A DNA stretch of 64,000 nucleotides from Proteobacteria bacterium ST_bin14. Its GTDB lineage: Bacteria > Pseudomonadota > Alphaproteobacteria > Sphingomonadales > Sphingomonadaceae. Where the stretch lies: the NCBI GenBank assembly GCA_002083655.1, contig MSXR01000011.1, positions 62,001-126,000 of the forward strand, given 5' to 3'. The position numbers and the translations under genes are program-made. The notes below the pieces were generated by a model. The model worked only from the letters and a program-made list of their open reading frames with translations. It was not told the origin of the DNA and did not search any database. Shown one piece after another: positions 25,381-33,674 of the stretch; within the stretch, counting starts at the first letter, position 1; each line of letters begins with the position of its first letter.

Positions 25381-26597
25381 GCGCGCTGGCGTTCACCAAT
25401 GCCCGGCTGGTGCTGGCTGGTGAGGTGGTGACCGGCGGGTTGCTGGTGCGGGACGGGGTGATTGAGGCGATTGGCGCTGTCGATGTGACAGCGGATGCCG
25501 AGACGCATGACCTCGGTGGCAAGCTGCTCGCGCCCGCGATTATCGATCTGGGCGTGTTCGCGGTTGATCTGGCGGCGTGCCATGCGGGCGGAATCGTGCG
25601 GATTGGCCTGATGCCCGATCAGTCACCGGTGCTCGACGATCCGGGGATTGTCCAGCGCGCCGCGCTCATCGGGCGGCCGGATTTGTGGATTCACCCGATT
25701 GCAGCCGCCACGCGCGGGCTGGCCGGGCGCGACATTGCCGAAATGGCGATTAACCGCGATGCGGGCGCGCGCGCCATTGGCACCGGGCGCGGCTGGATTG
25801 GCGATGCAGGCGTGATGCGCAAAGTGCTGCGCTATGCCGGTGATCTGGGGCTGACGGTGATCGCCCATGCTGAGGATGGCGGGCTGGCAGCAGGTGCGGT
25901 TGCGACTGAGGGCGAAACGGCGACCCGGCTTGGGTTGGCGGCGGCACCCGCGATTGCCGAGGCGCTGGCGATTGCGCGTGACGTGATGTTGGCCGAGGAA
26001 ACGGGTGCGGCGATCCATTTCCGGCAAGTAACGACGGCGGCGGGCTTTGCGCTGGTGCGCGCGGCCAAGGCGCGCGGCGTGGCGGTGACGTGCGGGATTA
26101 CGCCTGCGCATCTGTTGCTAAGCGACATTGCGATGAGCGATTTTCGCAGTTTTGCCCATCTGTCGCCGCCACTTCGGGCTGAATCTGATCGTCAGGCGGC
26201 GCTGGCCGCGCTGGCAGATGGCACGATTGATGTGCTGGCATCGGGGCATGATCCGCGCGGGCCCGAGGAAAAGCGGCTGCCCTTTGCTGATGCAGCACCC
26301 GGCATGGCGGGGGCCGAAACATTGCTCGCGCTCGGGCTGGGGCTGGTGCGCGATGACCGGCTGACGATTGAGCGGTTGTTCGCGCTGCTGGCGGGCAATC
26401 CTGCGCGGCTATTAGGTATACAGGCCGGATATCTGGCACCCGGCATGCCGGCCGATCTGATCGTGATCGATGAAGGCAAGCCGTGGCAGATCACCGCCGA
26501 TACGCTTGTGGGCCGGGCCGGCAATACGCCGTTTGATGGCCTGCCGGTTCAAGGCAAGGCGATGATGGTATTCAAGGGCGGCAACCGGCTGAAGTAA
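25377..26597 (+). CDS. Dihydroorotase-like protein (probably inactive PyrC' type)
   Basis: A 406-residue amidohydrolase-fold protein starting with ATGA on the pyrB stop. It has the fold landmarks of class I dihydroorotase: IAHAEDGGL, AAIHFRQVTT, CGITPAHLLL, SPPLR and a final metal-site-like GHDPRGPEEK. The HxH metal motif after the first strand is replaced by GVF (residues 59-61, in IIDLGVFAV), and the usual D-H of the last motif is changed. It therefore should not bind the binuclear zinc centre. In Pseudomonas the equivalent inactive pyrC' product is needed only for ATCase assembly; the same role is inferred. A working dihydroorotase must then be encoded elsewhere. Confidence 0.88.
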   Translation: MSALAFTNARLVLAGEVVTGGLLVRDGVIEAIGAVDVTADAETHDLGGKLLAPAIIDLGVFAVDLAACHAGGIVRIGLMPDQSPVLDDPGIVQRAALIGRPDLWIHPIAAATRGLAGRDIAEMAINRDAGARAIGTGRGWIGDAGVMRKVLRYAGDLGLTVIAHAEDGGLAAGAVATEGETATRLGLAAAPAIAEALAIARDVMLAEETGAAIHFRQVTTAAGFALVRAAKARGVAVTCGITPAHLLLSDIAMSDFRSFAHLSPPLRAESDRQAALAALADGTIDVLASGHDPRGPEEKRLPFADAAPGMAGAETLLALGLGLVRDDRLTIERLFALLAGNPARLLGIQAGYLAPGMPADLIVIDEGKPWQITADTLVGRAGNTPFDGLPVQGKAMMVFKGGNRLK

Positions 26598-26603
26598 GGT
26601 TTT

Positions 26604-26630
26604 GGGCTGGACTTGACCGCCAGCCCTTAT
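26604..26630 (+). terminator. Hairpin between convergent pyrC' and SPOR genes
   Basis: GGGCTGG (26604-26610) pairs with CCAGCCC (26620-26626) around a nine-base loop, followed by TTAT. The stem is strong but the T-run is short. It lies seven bases after the dihydroorotase-like stop and could end transcription from the plus strand. Confidence 0.45.
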
Positions 26631-26657
26631 CCCCCGTCGGGGCCTAGCCCGTCACTA

Positions 26658-28070
26658 TCACCGCGATGCGAGCTGCCGGGGTGCCTGCACCCAGCGAGCG
26701 ACCTGATCGCCCGCATTTGCCCGCACAAAGCATGATCCGCCATGGGCGCGATATGATGAGCACATGGCAACGGCGTCGCCCCGCGTAAAGCCGCCCACCG
26801 ACAAGCGATAAAATTGCCCGGCTGCGGTGCGCACTGAAGCGCCGGATGGCTGTTGAGCCGCCAGCGCGGGATAGCGGCGGGTTGCCTTCATCCAGCCATC
26901 CCGCGCAACGCCAGCGTTTTCAAACGCGCCGAGTTGCACGAAGAAGCCACCTTTGGCAGGTGCGGCCATCACGGGTGCGGGGCTGACAGTGGATGTGGCG
27001 GCCAGAACCGGTGCGGGGACACGAACAGCAGCCATGCGGCGCGATGCGCCCATTTTGGCGGGCATGTAATTGGCCGGCGTGTAATTGGCAGGCAGGGCCT
27101 GAACCACCGGGTTGCGGGCACCAAACACAATCACTGGCCGCGTGGAGATTTCCGGCGCTGCGGCTGCGACCATGACGGGCGGTGCTTCCGCAACGGGCGC
27201 CGATGCCACTTCAACCGGCGCGGCGACTGGATCGCCAGGCTTGCCCGGCATATAGTTGTCAATCGCATCCGCCATTTGTGGCTGCGGCGCAGCCTGCGGT
27301 GATACTTGCGCATTGAGTGCAAGCGCAACGGGCTGGCCCTGATCCTCAACCGCGCGCACGCCAATCAGGCTTGCGACCTGATCGGATGCTGCCTTGGGAT
27401 GCGCAAACGCTGCCCATTGCAGGATACGATCATCGATCTCAGCAGGTGTCACGTCCAGCGCAGCGACACTTTTTGCCTCGGGCCAGCGACCGGCAAGTGC
27501 CAACGCAAGAGCCAGATTTTGGCGGGTCTTGGCATCGGTGGCGGGTCCACGCGCAGCCTCTGTCAGCAATTCAACGGCGGTGGCGGGATCGCCGGCCAAC
27601 GCGAGCGCCAGCCCACGGTCGGCAACCGGAATCAACGCGGCGTGATCATCAAGCGTCTTGCGCGCCGATGCCCAATCGCCGGTCGCGGTCTGCGCCAGCG
27701 CCAGGTTCAGCGCGATCTGCCCATCAGCAGGCGACAGCGTGACGGAATCGGTAAAGGCATCACGTGCAGAGGCAAAGCGCCCTGCCCTCAAATAGGCGCT
27801 GCCCAGCAGCGCGCGATAGCTGGCATCCTGCGGGCTGAAATGCACGGCGCTTTCGGCAAAGCCGATCGCCTGGGCGATCTTGCCGCTTGCCAACGCCTTT
27901 TGCGCCTTGGCGGCATCGCCTGCCGCTTGTTTCATCGCCTTGGCATCCAGCGCGCCAGCAACGGCGATGCTCGCCTGCGTCAAGCTGGTGCCAATCGCGG
28001 CACCGCCAAAGATCAGGGCGGAAAGCCCCAGTGTCGCCATTGTGCGTTTTGTCATCGTTGCACGCTTCAT
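26658..28070 (-). CDS. TPR and SPOR domain protein
   Basis: A 470-residue exported or membrane-anchored protein. After a hydrophobic N-terminal segment (about 10-38) it has tetratricopeptide-like repeats from about residue 45 to 230 (e.g. AESAVHFSPQDASYRALLGS, ARDAFTDSVTLSPADGQIAL). A long Pro/Ala/Val-rich linker follows, then a C-terminal SPOR domain (GGFFVQLGAFENAGVARDGW ... YRLSVGGFTRGDAVAMC). SPOR domains bind denuded septal glycan. The ATG at 28070 has a G-rich SD about 10 bases upstream and lies four bases after the preceding stop, so this is the third gene of an operon with a RHH-like protein and a ParA ATPase. Confidence 0.8.
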   Translation of the reverse strand: MKRATMTKRTMATLGLSALIFGGAAIGTSLTQASIAVAGALDAKAMKQAAGDAAKAQKALASGKIAQAIGFAESAVHFSPQDASYRALLGSAYLRAGRFASARDAFTDSVTLSPADGQIALNLALAQTATGDWASARKTLDDHAALIPVADRGLALALAGDPATAVELLTEAARGPATDAKTRQNLALALALAGRWPEAKSVAALDVTPAEIDDRILQWAAFAHPKAASDQVASLIGVRAVEDQGQPVALALNAQVSPQAAPQPQMADAIDNYMPGKPGDPVAAPVEVASAPVAEAPPVMVAAAAPEISTRPVIVFGARNPVVQALPANYTPANYMPAKMGASRRMAAVRVPAPVLAATSTVSPAPVMAAPAKGGFFVQLGAFENAGVARDGWMKATRRYPALAAQQPSGASVRTAAGQFYRLSVGGFTRGDAVAMCSSYRAHGGSCFVRANAGDQVARWVQAPRQLASR

Positions 28071-28074
28071 CGGA

Positions 28075-28662
28075 TCAGCCCCCATTACCGTGATCATCAT
28101 CCGCCCCAGTCGACAGCCGGTGAGCCATCGCTTCCACCTGGGGCAGCGTCTTCAAAAAACTATCGAGTGCTTCGGTCACCAATTGCTGCGCCGATTGGCG
28201 GTGCAGCGCACTGGCCAGGCGCAGGCGAAGGTGCCGATCGGCATCAAGCCGCAAGGTGAAAGCTGCCTTCAGGCCGCCGGGCACATTGCCCCGCTCGCCG
28301 CTACCGCCGCCGCCGCCCCGTTTGGAACGGCGTTTTTCCGGTGCTGGTGCGATATTTGGCATCGGCGACGCGGCAGGTGCCGCAATCGGCTGCGCGCGGA
28401 CCGGATCTGGGGCCGCCGCCTCAATTTCCTGCAGCAACACTTCGCGCTGGCGGAGCACGGGCGGCAATGGCAGCGCTTCAACCGGGGCGTTGCCCGGCTG
28501 GCTGTCATTATGGCCCATATCATTCCAGCCAAGATCATCGATTGCTTCAGAAACGGCGCCAAAGCCGGAAAAACCCTGTGGGCGCATTGCCGGTTTGGCC
28601 TGGCCCTTGCGCGCCAATAGCCCTGAGGAGAGCGAGGCGAATGGTTTAGGTTGCCCCATCAT
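28075..28662 (-). CDS. Ribbon-helix-helix-like protein with long disordered N-terminus (ParA partner)
   Basis: A 195-residue protein I do not recognise by family. Residues 1-120 are Pro/Ala-rich and look disordered, ending in a basic-glycine stretch (KRRSKRGGGGG). The C-terminal part (about 130-185) reads LKAAFTLRLDADRHLRLRLA and then QSAQQLVTEALDSFLKTLP, which fits a ribbon-helix-helix fold of one beta strand and two helices. RHH proteins are the usual DNA-binding partner of small ParA ATPases. Here the gene sits ten bases after a ParA gene and four before a SPOR gene. The ATG at 28662 is chosen because GAGG lies seven bases upstream; a GTG at 28671 is possible. Confidence 0.65.
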   Translation of the reverse strand: MMGQPKPFASLSSGLLARKGQAKPAMRPQGFSGFGAVSEAIDDLGWNDMGHNDSQPGNAPVEALPLPPVLRQREVLLQEIEAAAPDPVRAQPIAAPAASPMPNIAPAPEKRRSKRGGGGGSGERGNVPGGLKAAFTLRLDADRHLRLRLASALHRQSAQQLVTEALDSFLKTLPQVEAMAHRLSTGADDDHGNGG

Positions 28663-28672
28663 CCCGGCCACC

Positions 28673-29386
28673 TCAGCTCACCACGCGGCGGCCAAAGCCG
28701 CCCGCCTGGCGATTGGGGGCAAAGCCACCCGGTGCTTGCGGCGCGCTGAACACGGTGCGGCGGAAATTCTTTTCAAGCCGATCAGCGATATAGCCCCAAA
28801 GCTGTTCGATCTCTGCCGCCGAACGCCCATTTGGATCGACTTCCATCACGGTGCGGCCATCGATCATCGATGCCGCAAAATCAGTCCGGTGGTGGATGGT
28901 GATGGGCGCAACGGTGCCGTGCTGCGACAGGGCGACGGCGGCTTCGCTGGTGATTTTGGCCTTGGGCGTGGCGCCGTTGACGACAAAGATCAGCGGCTTT
29001 CCGGCCCGATCGCAAAGATCAACTGTTGCCCCTACGGCGCGCAGATCATGCGGGCTGGGGCGGGTGGGAATGACGATCAGCTCTGCCACGGCGATAACGC
29101 TTTGGATCGCCATGGTGATGGCGGGTGGCGTATCGATCATCGCCAGGCGAAAGCCCTGCTGGCGCAGCACTTCCAGATCCGCGGCAAGCCGCGCAACCGT
29201 GGTTTGGGCAAAAGCGGGAAATTCGCTTTCGCGTTCATTCCACCAGTCAGACAGCGATCCTTGCGGATCGATATCAATCAGCACGACGGGGCCACCGCCA
29301 GAGCGCTGCGCCTGCACGGCCAGATGCCCAGACAATGTGGTCTTTCCCGAACCACCTTTTTGAGAAGCCATCGCGAGAACGCGCAT
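28673..29386 (-). CDS. ParA family ATPase
   Basis: A 237-residue ParA/MinD-type ATPase. The deviant Walker A is KGGSGKTT (residues 10-17), the switch motifs are DIDPQGSLSDWW and MIDTPPAI, and a C-terminal Gly/Arg-rich tail follows. The sequence does not resemble MipZ, and the short N-terminus lacks the DNA-binding domain of plasmid type Ia ParA proteins, so it fits the small ParA type. It heads a three-gene operon with a RHH-like protein and a TPR-SPOR protein rather than parB/parS. A role in placing an envelope or division factor is inferred from that company. Confidence 0.85.
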   Translation of the reverse strand: MRVLAMASQKGGSGKTTLSGHLAVQAQRSGGGPVVLIDIDPQGSLSDWWNERESEFPAFAQTTVARLAADLEVLRQQGFRLAMIDTPPAITMAIQSVIAVAELIVIPTRPSPHDLRAVGATVDLCDRAGKPLIFVVNGATPKAKITSEAAVALSQHGTVAPITIHHRTDFAASMIDGRTVMEVDPNGRSAAEIEQLWGYIADRLEKNFRRTVFSAPQAPGGFAPNRQAGGFGRRVVS

Positions 29387-29618
29387 TATTTCCCCGGTCT
29401 TACCTGTTTCAGCGGGTAAAATGCCATGCCGAGTAATAAGAAGCGGTTAACGCCCGAAACGATGCGGGGACGGCTGCGTTTGCTATGCGCGCCCAGCACG
29501 CGACCGCCCCGAAATGGCCCGAAATGAAGCGCGTGGGACATATGGTTTACCAATTATTACCGAATTTTCGCTTAAACGGCCCTATTCGGATAACAGGTTG
29601 AGCATTGGGACCGACGAC

Positions 29619-30695
29619 ATGATCAAGCAACGAGCGATGTTCAGCGCCGTAGCAATGGCGGGCGCTGCTGTGGCGATGGCAATGGCCAGCACACCGGCAC
29701 GGGCCGATGTGAAGTCTGGCGTCGATGCCTGGAGCCGGGGCGAATATAAAAAGGCCGTTGAAAACTGGCGCCCAATGGCGATTGCCGGTGATGCCGATGC
29801 GCAGTTCAACCTTGCCCAGGCCTATAAACTGGGGCGCGGCGTGCCCGTTGATCTGGGGCTGGCAGAGGAATGGTATCGCAAGGCGGCGGTCCAGGGACAT
29901 ACCCAAGCCGAAGATGCTTATGGCCTGACGCTGTTCCAGAACAATAAGCGCGACGAAGCGGTCCGCTGGCTCGAACGATCGGCTGGCCGGGCAGAGCCGC
30001 GCGCGCAGTTGGTGCTGGGGACGATGTTGTTCAATGGCGATGCCGTGAAGAAGGATTGGGTGCGCGCCTATGCACTGGTGTGCCGCGCCGCTGCATCCGG
30101 CTTGCCGCAGGGCGGACAGACCCAGGGCCAGATGGACCAGTATATCCCGGCGGACATCCGCCAGAAGGGCATTGCGCTTGCCCGCGAATATGAAGCCGCC
30201 GCAGAACGCCCGCAAACCATGCCGGAGGTTGCAACGCAATCACCAGCTGGGATGCGCAGCACCGATCTGCCGGCATCGGCCTATGCCGAGGGTAATGAGG
30301 TGCGGCCCACGCCCGTTGCCCCACCCGTTGCGACCAAAGCGCCGGTGAAAACCCCGCCTGCCAAGCCGATAAAGGCCCCGCCTGCGAGCATGGCCGCCGC
30401 GCCTGCCAGCCCTGCGCCTTCCAGCCCTGCGCCCGCCGTTCCGCGTCCGGTGGCGGGCAAGGGCTGGCGCGTCCAGTTTGGTGCGTTTCGTGACGAAGGC
30501 AATGCCCGCGGCCTGTGGCAGCAGCTAACGGCCCGCGTCGGCGGCCTCGGCGCGCTTCAGCCAGTATTTGCAAAGAGCGGCGCGCTGACCAAGCTGCAGG
30601 CCGGTCCATTGGCATCAAGCGCAGACGCGGCCCAGCTTTGCCGGGCGGTGAGTGCGAAAGTGCCGGGAACGCCTTGCGTGGCGGTTGCGCCCTAA
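29619..30695 (+). CDS. Sel1-repeat and SPOR domain protein
   Basis: A 358-residue secreted protein. A signal peptide (about 1-29, ending TPARA) is followed by Sel1/TPR-like repeats (about 40-150, e.g. GDADAQFNLAQAYKLGRGVP and EEWYRKAAVQGHTQAEDAYG). A Pro/Ala-rich linker and a C-terminal SPOR domain (about 282-358, GWRVQFGAFRDEGNARGLW ... LTKLQAGPLAS) come next. The start at 29619 gives the signal peptide; the frame is open to 29514. It diverges from the ParA operon across 232 bases, so two SPOR proteins flank a ParA. Its stop overlaps the serB stop by three bases. Confidence 0.82.
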   Translation: MIKQRAMFSAVAMAGAAVAMAMASTPARADVKSGVDAWSRGEYKKAVENWRPMAIAGDADAQFNLAQAYKLGRGVPVDLGLAEEWYRKAAVQGHTQAEDAYGLTLFQNNKRDEAVRWLERSAGRAEPRAQLVLGTMLFNGDAVKKDWVRAYALVCRAAASGLPQGGQTQGQMDQYIPADIRQKGIALAREYEAAAERPQTMPEVATQSPAGMRSTDLPASAYAEGNEVRPTPVAPPVATKAPVKTPPAKPIKAPPASMAAAPASPAPSSPAPAVPRPVAGKGWRVQFGAFRDEGNARGLWQQLTARVGGLGALQPVFAKSGALTKLQAGPLASSADAAQLCRAVSAKVPGTPCVAVAP

Positions 30696-31573
30696 TCCGT
30701 TACCCATTCGCTTGCGGCAATTCCCTGCGCGTACAGTAATGCGCTCAGGTCATTATGGTCGATCCGAACCGCGGCGGCGGCTGCAACCACCGGTTTGGCG
30801 TGATAGGCATAGCCCAGCCCTGCCCGCCTGATCATGGCGAGATCATTGGCGCCGTCGCCCACGGCCATCGTCGCCTCTGGCGGGATGGCGAGGTCGTTGA
30901 TCGCCGCGAGCAGCGTTGCTTCTTTCGTGCCTGAATCGACGATTGGCTTTGCAACGGTGCCGTCGAGCATGCCGGCGGCAATACCAAGCCGGTTGGCGAC
31001 CACCCGGTTGAACCCGATGGCGCTGCCCACTGGTTCGGCAAAGCGCGTGAAGCCGCCCGACACCAATATCGCCGTGCCGCCGCGCGACCGCATTGTCCGT
31101 ACCAGCGCAATGGCGCCGGGCATAATCTTGACCCGTTCTGCCAGGCAACGTTCTATCGCTGCCTCGTCCAGCCCGGCGAGCAGCGCAACGCGTGCATCCA
31201 GCGCTTCGCCAAAATCGAGTTCGCCGCGCATCGCTGCTTCAGTCACAGCCGCGATCTCGGGCTTGATGCCCGCATAATCTGCCAGCTCGTCGATGCATTC
31301 GACGGTGATCATCGTTGAATCCATATCGGCGATCAGCAGCGATTTGGGCCGCGCCATCATCGCCTGCACGACAATATCGACGCGGTCAAAGGCCCCTTCC
31401 AGCGCGGTGCGTGCGACATCTGGCGACTGGCCAAACATCACGTCCGCCGCGCGGCCTTGATCAAGCCATCCCGATCCGATCACGGCGCAGCCAGCGGCGT
31501 TCAACCGATCAAGGCTTTCCGAAATTTGGCCTGCATCCAGCCGGTCTGCTGCTATCAGCGTTGCAATGAACAT
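30692..31573 (-). CDS. serB: Phosphoserine phosphatase
   Basis: A 293-residue HAD-superfamily enzyme making L-serine from O-phosphoserine. The catalytic motif is IADMDSTMI (DxDST), with motif II in ILVSGGF and motif III/IV in KPIVDSGTK and VGDGANDLAMI. A short regulatory-like N-terminal domain (about 1-75) precedes it. The ATG at 31573 has AAGGGG eight bases upstream and the usual N-terminus MFIATLIAADRL. This start lies inside the first codons of miaA on the other strand. Confidence 0.95.
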   Translation of the reverse strand: MFIATLIAADRLDAGQISESLDRLNAAGCAVIGSGWLDQGRAADVMFGQSPDVARTALEGAFDRVDIVVQAMMARPKSLLIADMDSTMITVECIDELADYAGIKPEIAAVTEAAMRGELDFGEALDARVALLAGLDEAAIERCLAERVKIMPGAIALVRTMRSRGGTAILVSGGFTRFAEPVGSAIGFNRVVANRLGIAAGMLDGTVAKPIVDSGTKEATLLAAINDLAIPPEATMAVGDGANDLAMIRRAGLGYAYHAKPVVAAAAAVRIDHNDLSALLYAQGIAASEWVTD

Positions 31574-32504
31574 CGCGTCATCCCCTTTGCGCCCACGCGT
31601 CGCGCTCATCGCAGGGCCAACCGCCAGCGGCAAGTCTGCGTTGGCGATGGCGCTTGCACAAAATATGGGCGGAACGGTGATTAACGCCGATTCAGCACAG
31701 GTTTATGCGGGTTTGCGGGTGCTCTCCGCCCGGCCCAGTCTGGACGACGAGGCGCGCGTGCCACACCGGCTGTTCGGGCATGTGGGGGCAGATGACGTCT
31801 ATTCGGCGGCGCGCTGGGCAGATGAAGCACGTTCCGCGATTGATGCCGCGCGTGCCGGGGGAAGTTTGCCGATCCTGGTGGGCGGCACGGGGCTGTATGT
31901 GCGGACCCTGCTAGACGGGATTGCGCCGGTGCCCGATATTGACCCGGCGATACGCGCAGCGGTGCGCGCACTGCCCGTGGCAGCGGCGCACCAGCAGCTC
32001 CAGCAGCTTGACCCCGAAGCTGCCAATCGGCTCGCCCCCGCTGATACCACCCGCGTCGCGCGCGCGCTGGAAGTGGTGCGGGCAACCGGCCAAACGCTGT
32101 CGCAGTGGCAACAGCAGCTATCGGGCGGCATTGGCGACCGGATCACGCTGATGCCGCTGGTGTTGCTGCCCGATCGTGATTGGCTGATCGATCGCTGCGA
32201 CGCACGGCTTGCCGCGATGTTTGATGGCGGTGCAAATGCAGAGGTTTCAGCGCTGCTGGCCCAACCAGGCATTGCCGCAAACGCGCCCATCATGCGCGCC
32301 ATCGGCGTGGGCGAGGTGGCAGGCTGGCTGAACGGCACACATGACCGTGCAACCGCGCTCGCCCAGGCGCAGCTCGCCACGCGGCGCTATGCCAAGCGCC
32401 AATATACGTGGTTTCGCAACCAGCCCCCCGCAGACTGGCCCCGCACCGACCTGCGCGATACCGGCGCGCTGCTGGCGCAATTCAGGGCGCTTTACCCCGG
32501 CTGA
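31566..32504 (+). CDS. miaA: tRNA dimethylallyltransferase
   Basis: A 312-residue enzyme that adds a dimethylallyl group to A37 of tRNAs reading U-starting codons. The P-loop GPTASGKSALA is near the N-terminus, followed by INADSAQVYAGLRVLSARPS and LVGGTGLYVRTLLDG. The most likely start, 31566, has no clear SD and overlaps the serB start region by eight bases in divergent orientation. Its stop abuts the folB stop, forming TGATCA. Confidence 0.95.
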   Translation: MNIASSPLRPRVALIAGPTASGKSALAMALAQNMGGTVINADSAQVYAGLRVLSARPSLDDEARVPHRLFGHVGADDVYSAARWADEARSAIDAARAGGSLPILVGGTGLYVRTLLDGIAPVPDIDPAIRAAVRALPVAAAHQQLQQLDPEAANRLAPADTTRVARALEVVRATGQTLSQWQQQLSGGIGDRITLMPLVLLPDRDWLIDRCDARLAAMFDGGANAEVSALLAQPGIAANAPIMRAIGVGEVAGWLNGTHDRATALAQAQLATRRYAKRQYTWFRNQPPADWPRTDLRDTGALLAQFRALYPG

Positions 32505-32867
32505 TCAAGCGCCGCTTCGCTGACGATCGATCTCACAACCAACCGCTGCATCGGGATAGACATCCGGCTTCGATGATCGCACCCGCACCCGCTGCACCCG
32601 GGGATCGACCAGCGCAATCGCCGCAATCGCCTCACAAAGCGTTTCCTGCAGGTTGAAGTGGCGGCTGGCGGCCAGCGCCAGGATTTCGCGGCGCAGGAAA
32701 TCATAATCGACCACGGCATTAATTTCATCGGGCAGATCGCCCGCATCATAACGGCAATGGAGCCAGACCGATAGTGTCACACGTTGCGGTGCCGCCAGTT
32801 CTTCCGGGTGGATGCCAATCCGCATCGGCAGCGACAGCCCGTCAAGAATAGTCGTGAATTCAGCCAT
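32505..32867 (-). CDS. folB: Dihydroneopterin aldolase
   Basis: A 120-residue enzyme of folate synthesis that cleaves dihydroneopterin to 6-hydroxymethyl-dihydropterin and glycolaldehyde. It has the family N-terminus DGLSLPMRIGIHPEEL, the central VVDYDFLRREI and the C-terminal catalytic Lys in SSKPDVYPDA. It overlaps the upstream SDR gene by eight bases and belongs with folE in one minus-strand cluster. Confidence 0.9.
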   Translation of the reverse strand: MAEFTTILDGLSLPMRIGIHPEELAAPQRVTLSVWLHCRYDAGDLPDEINAVVDYDFLRREILALAASRHFNLQETLCEAIAAIALVDPRVQRVRVRSSKPDVYPDAAVGCEIDRQRSGA

Positions 32868-33630
32868 GTACGGACTTTCTGGTGGAAAACATCACATCAT
32901 TGGCCAGCGGGATAAACCGTTGCCCGGCGTCGACATAGATCGTCTGCCCGGTAACCCCGCGTGCAGTGAGCAGGAACGCCACCGCATCCGCCACCTGATC
33001 TGCCCCTACCGGGTGGTGCAGCAGATTGGCCGATGCCACGGCGGCAAACTCTTGCTCGGTCTGGTCCAGGCTGGGCAATGTAAGGCCGGGGGCGACGGCG
33101 TTCACGGTAATTTGGTCGCCCAAAGCCTGAGCCAGCATCTGCGTTGCCCCGGCCAGCGCGAGCTTGCTGCAGGTATAGGAAAAGAAATCGGGGTTGAGGT
33201 TGACCAGTTTCTGATCGAGCAAGTTCACAACCGCCCCTGCTGCTAGGTCGCGCTGTTCGGCCATCGCGCTGGCGAGCAACACTGGCGCGGTTAGGTTGAC
33301 GTGCATATGATCATCAATCTGCGCACCGTCGGCGATTGGCGGCGTATCATAAGCGAACAGCGATGCATTGTTCACCAGCCCCGTCACCGGCACGCCAAAG
33401 GCCGCGCGGGCGGCCGCGATCAACGTCGTTGCGGCACCGTCTGCTGCCAGATCCTGCTCGACCGCCACCGCCAGCGGCCCCAGCGCGGTAACCAGCGCAT
33501 CAGCCGCTGGATGTGATTGGCGGTGGTGGATGATGACGCGCAGGCCATCACGCACCAGGCGGCGGGCAATCGCCTTCCCCATGCGCCGCGCACCGCCGGT
33601 GATGATGATGCACCCATCCCCGATCGTCAC
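32860..33630 (-). CDS. Short-chain reductase, FolM/pteridine reductase-like
   Basis: A 256-residue Rossmann-fold SDR. The cofactor motif is TGGARRMGKAIARRL, the NNAS motif is present, and the catalytic Tyr-Lys is in FSYTCSKLALAG. At the usual catalytic Ser position it has Asp (NLLDQK), as in PTR1-type pteridine reductases. TGGARRMG is also like that group. Placed between folE and folB, it most likely reduces dihydrofolate, biopterin or monapterin. It starts with GTG. No folA is seen in the window. Confidence 0.8.
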   Translation of the reverse strand: MTIGDGCIIITGGARRMGKAIARRLVRDGLRVIIHHRQSHPAADALVTALGPLAVAVEQDLAADGAATTLIAAARAAFGVPVTGLVNNASLFAYDTPPIADGAQIDDHMHVNLTAPVLLASAMAEQRDLAAGAVVNLLDQKLVNLNPDFFSYTCSKLALAGATQMLAQALGDQITVNAVAPGLTLPSLDQTEQEFAAVASANLLHHPVGADQVADAVAFLLTARGVTGQTIYVDAGQRFIPLANDVMFSTRKSVHG

Positions 33631-33674
33631 AAATGATCCTGCGCCGGCGTTTGCACCACGATCATCGCCCTTCC

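Noticed and set aside
27306..29419. Long plus-strand open frames over the SPOR, RHH-like and ParA genes
   Set aside because: They lie opposite genes with clear domains and good ribosome-binding sites; their products look random and cysteine/arginine-rich.
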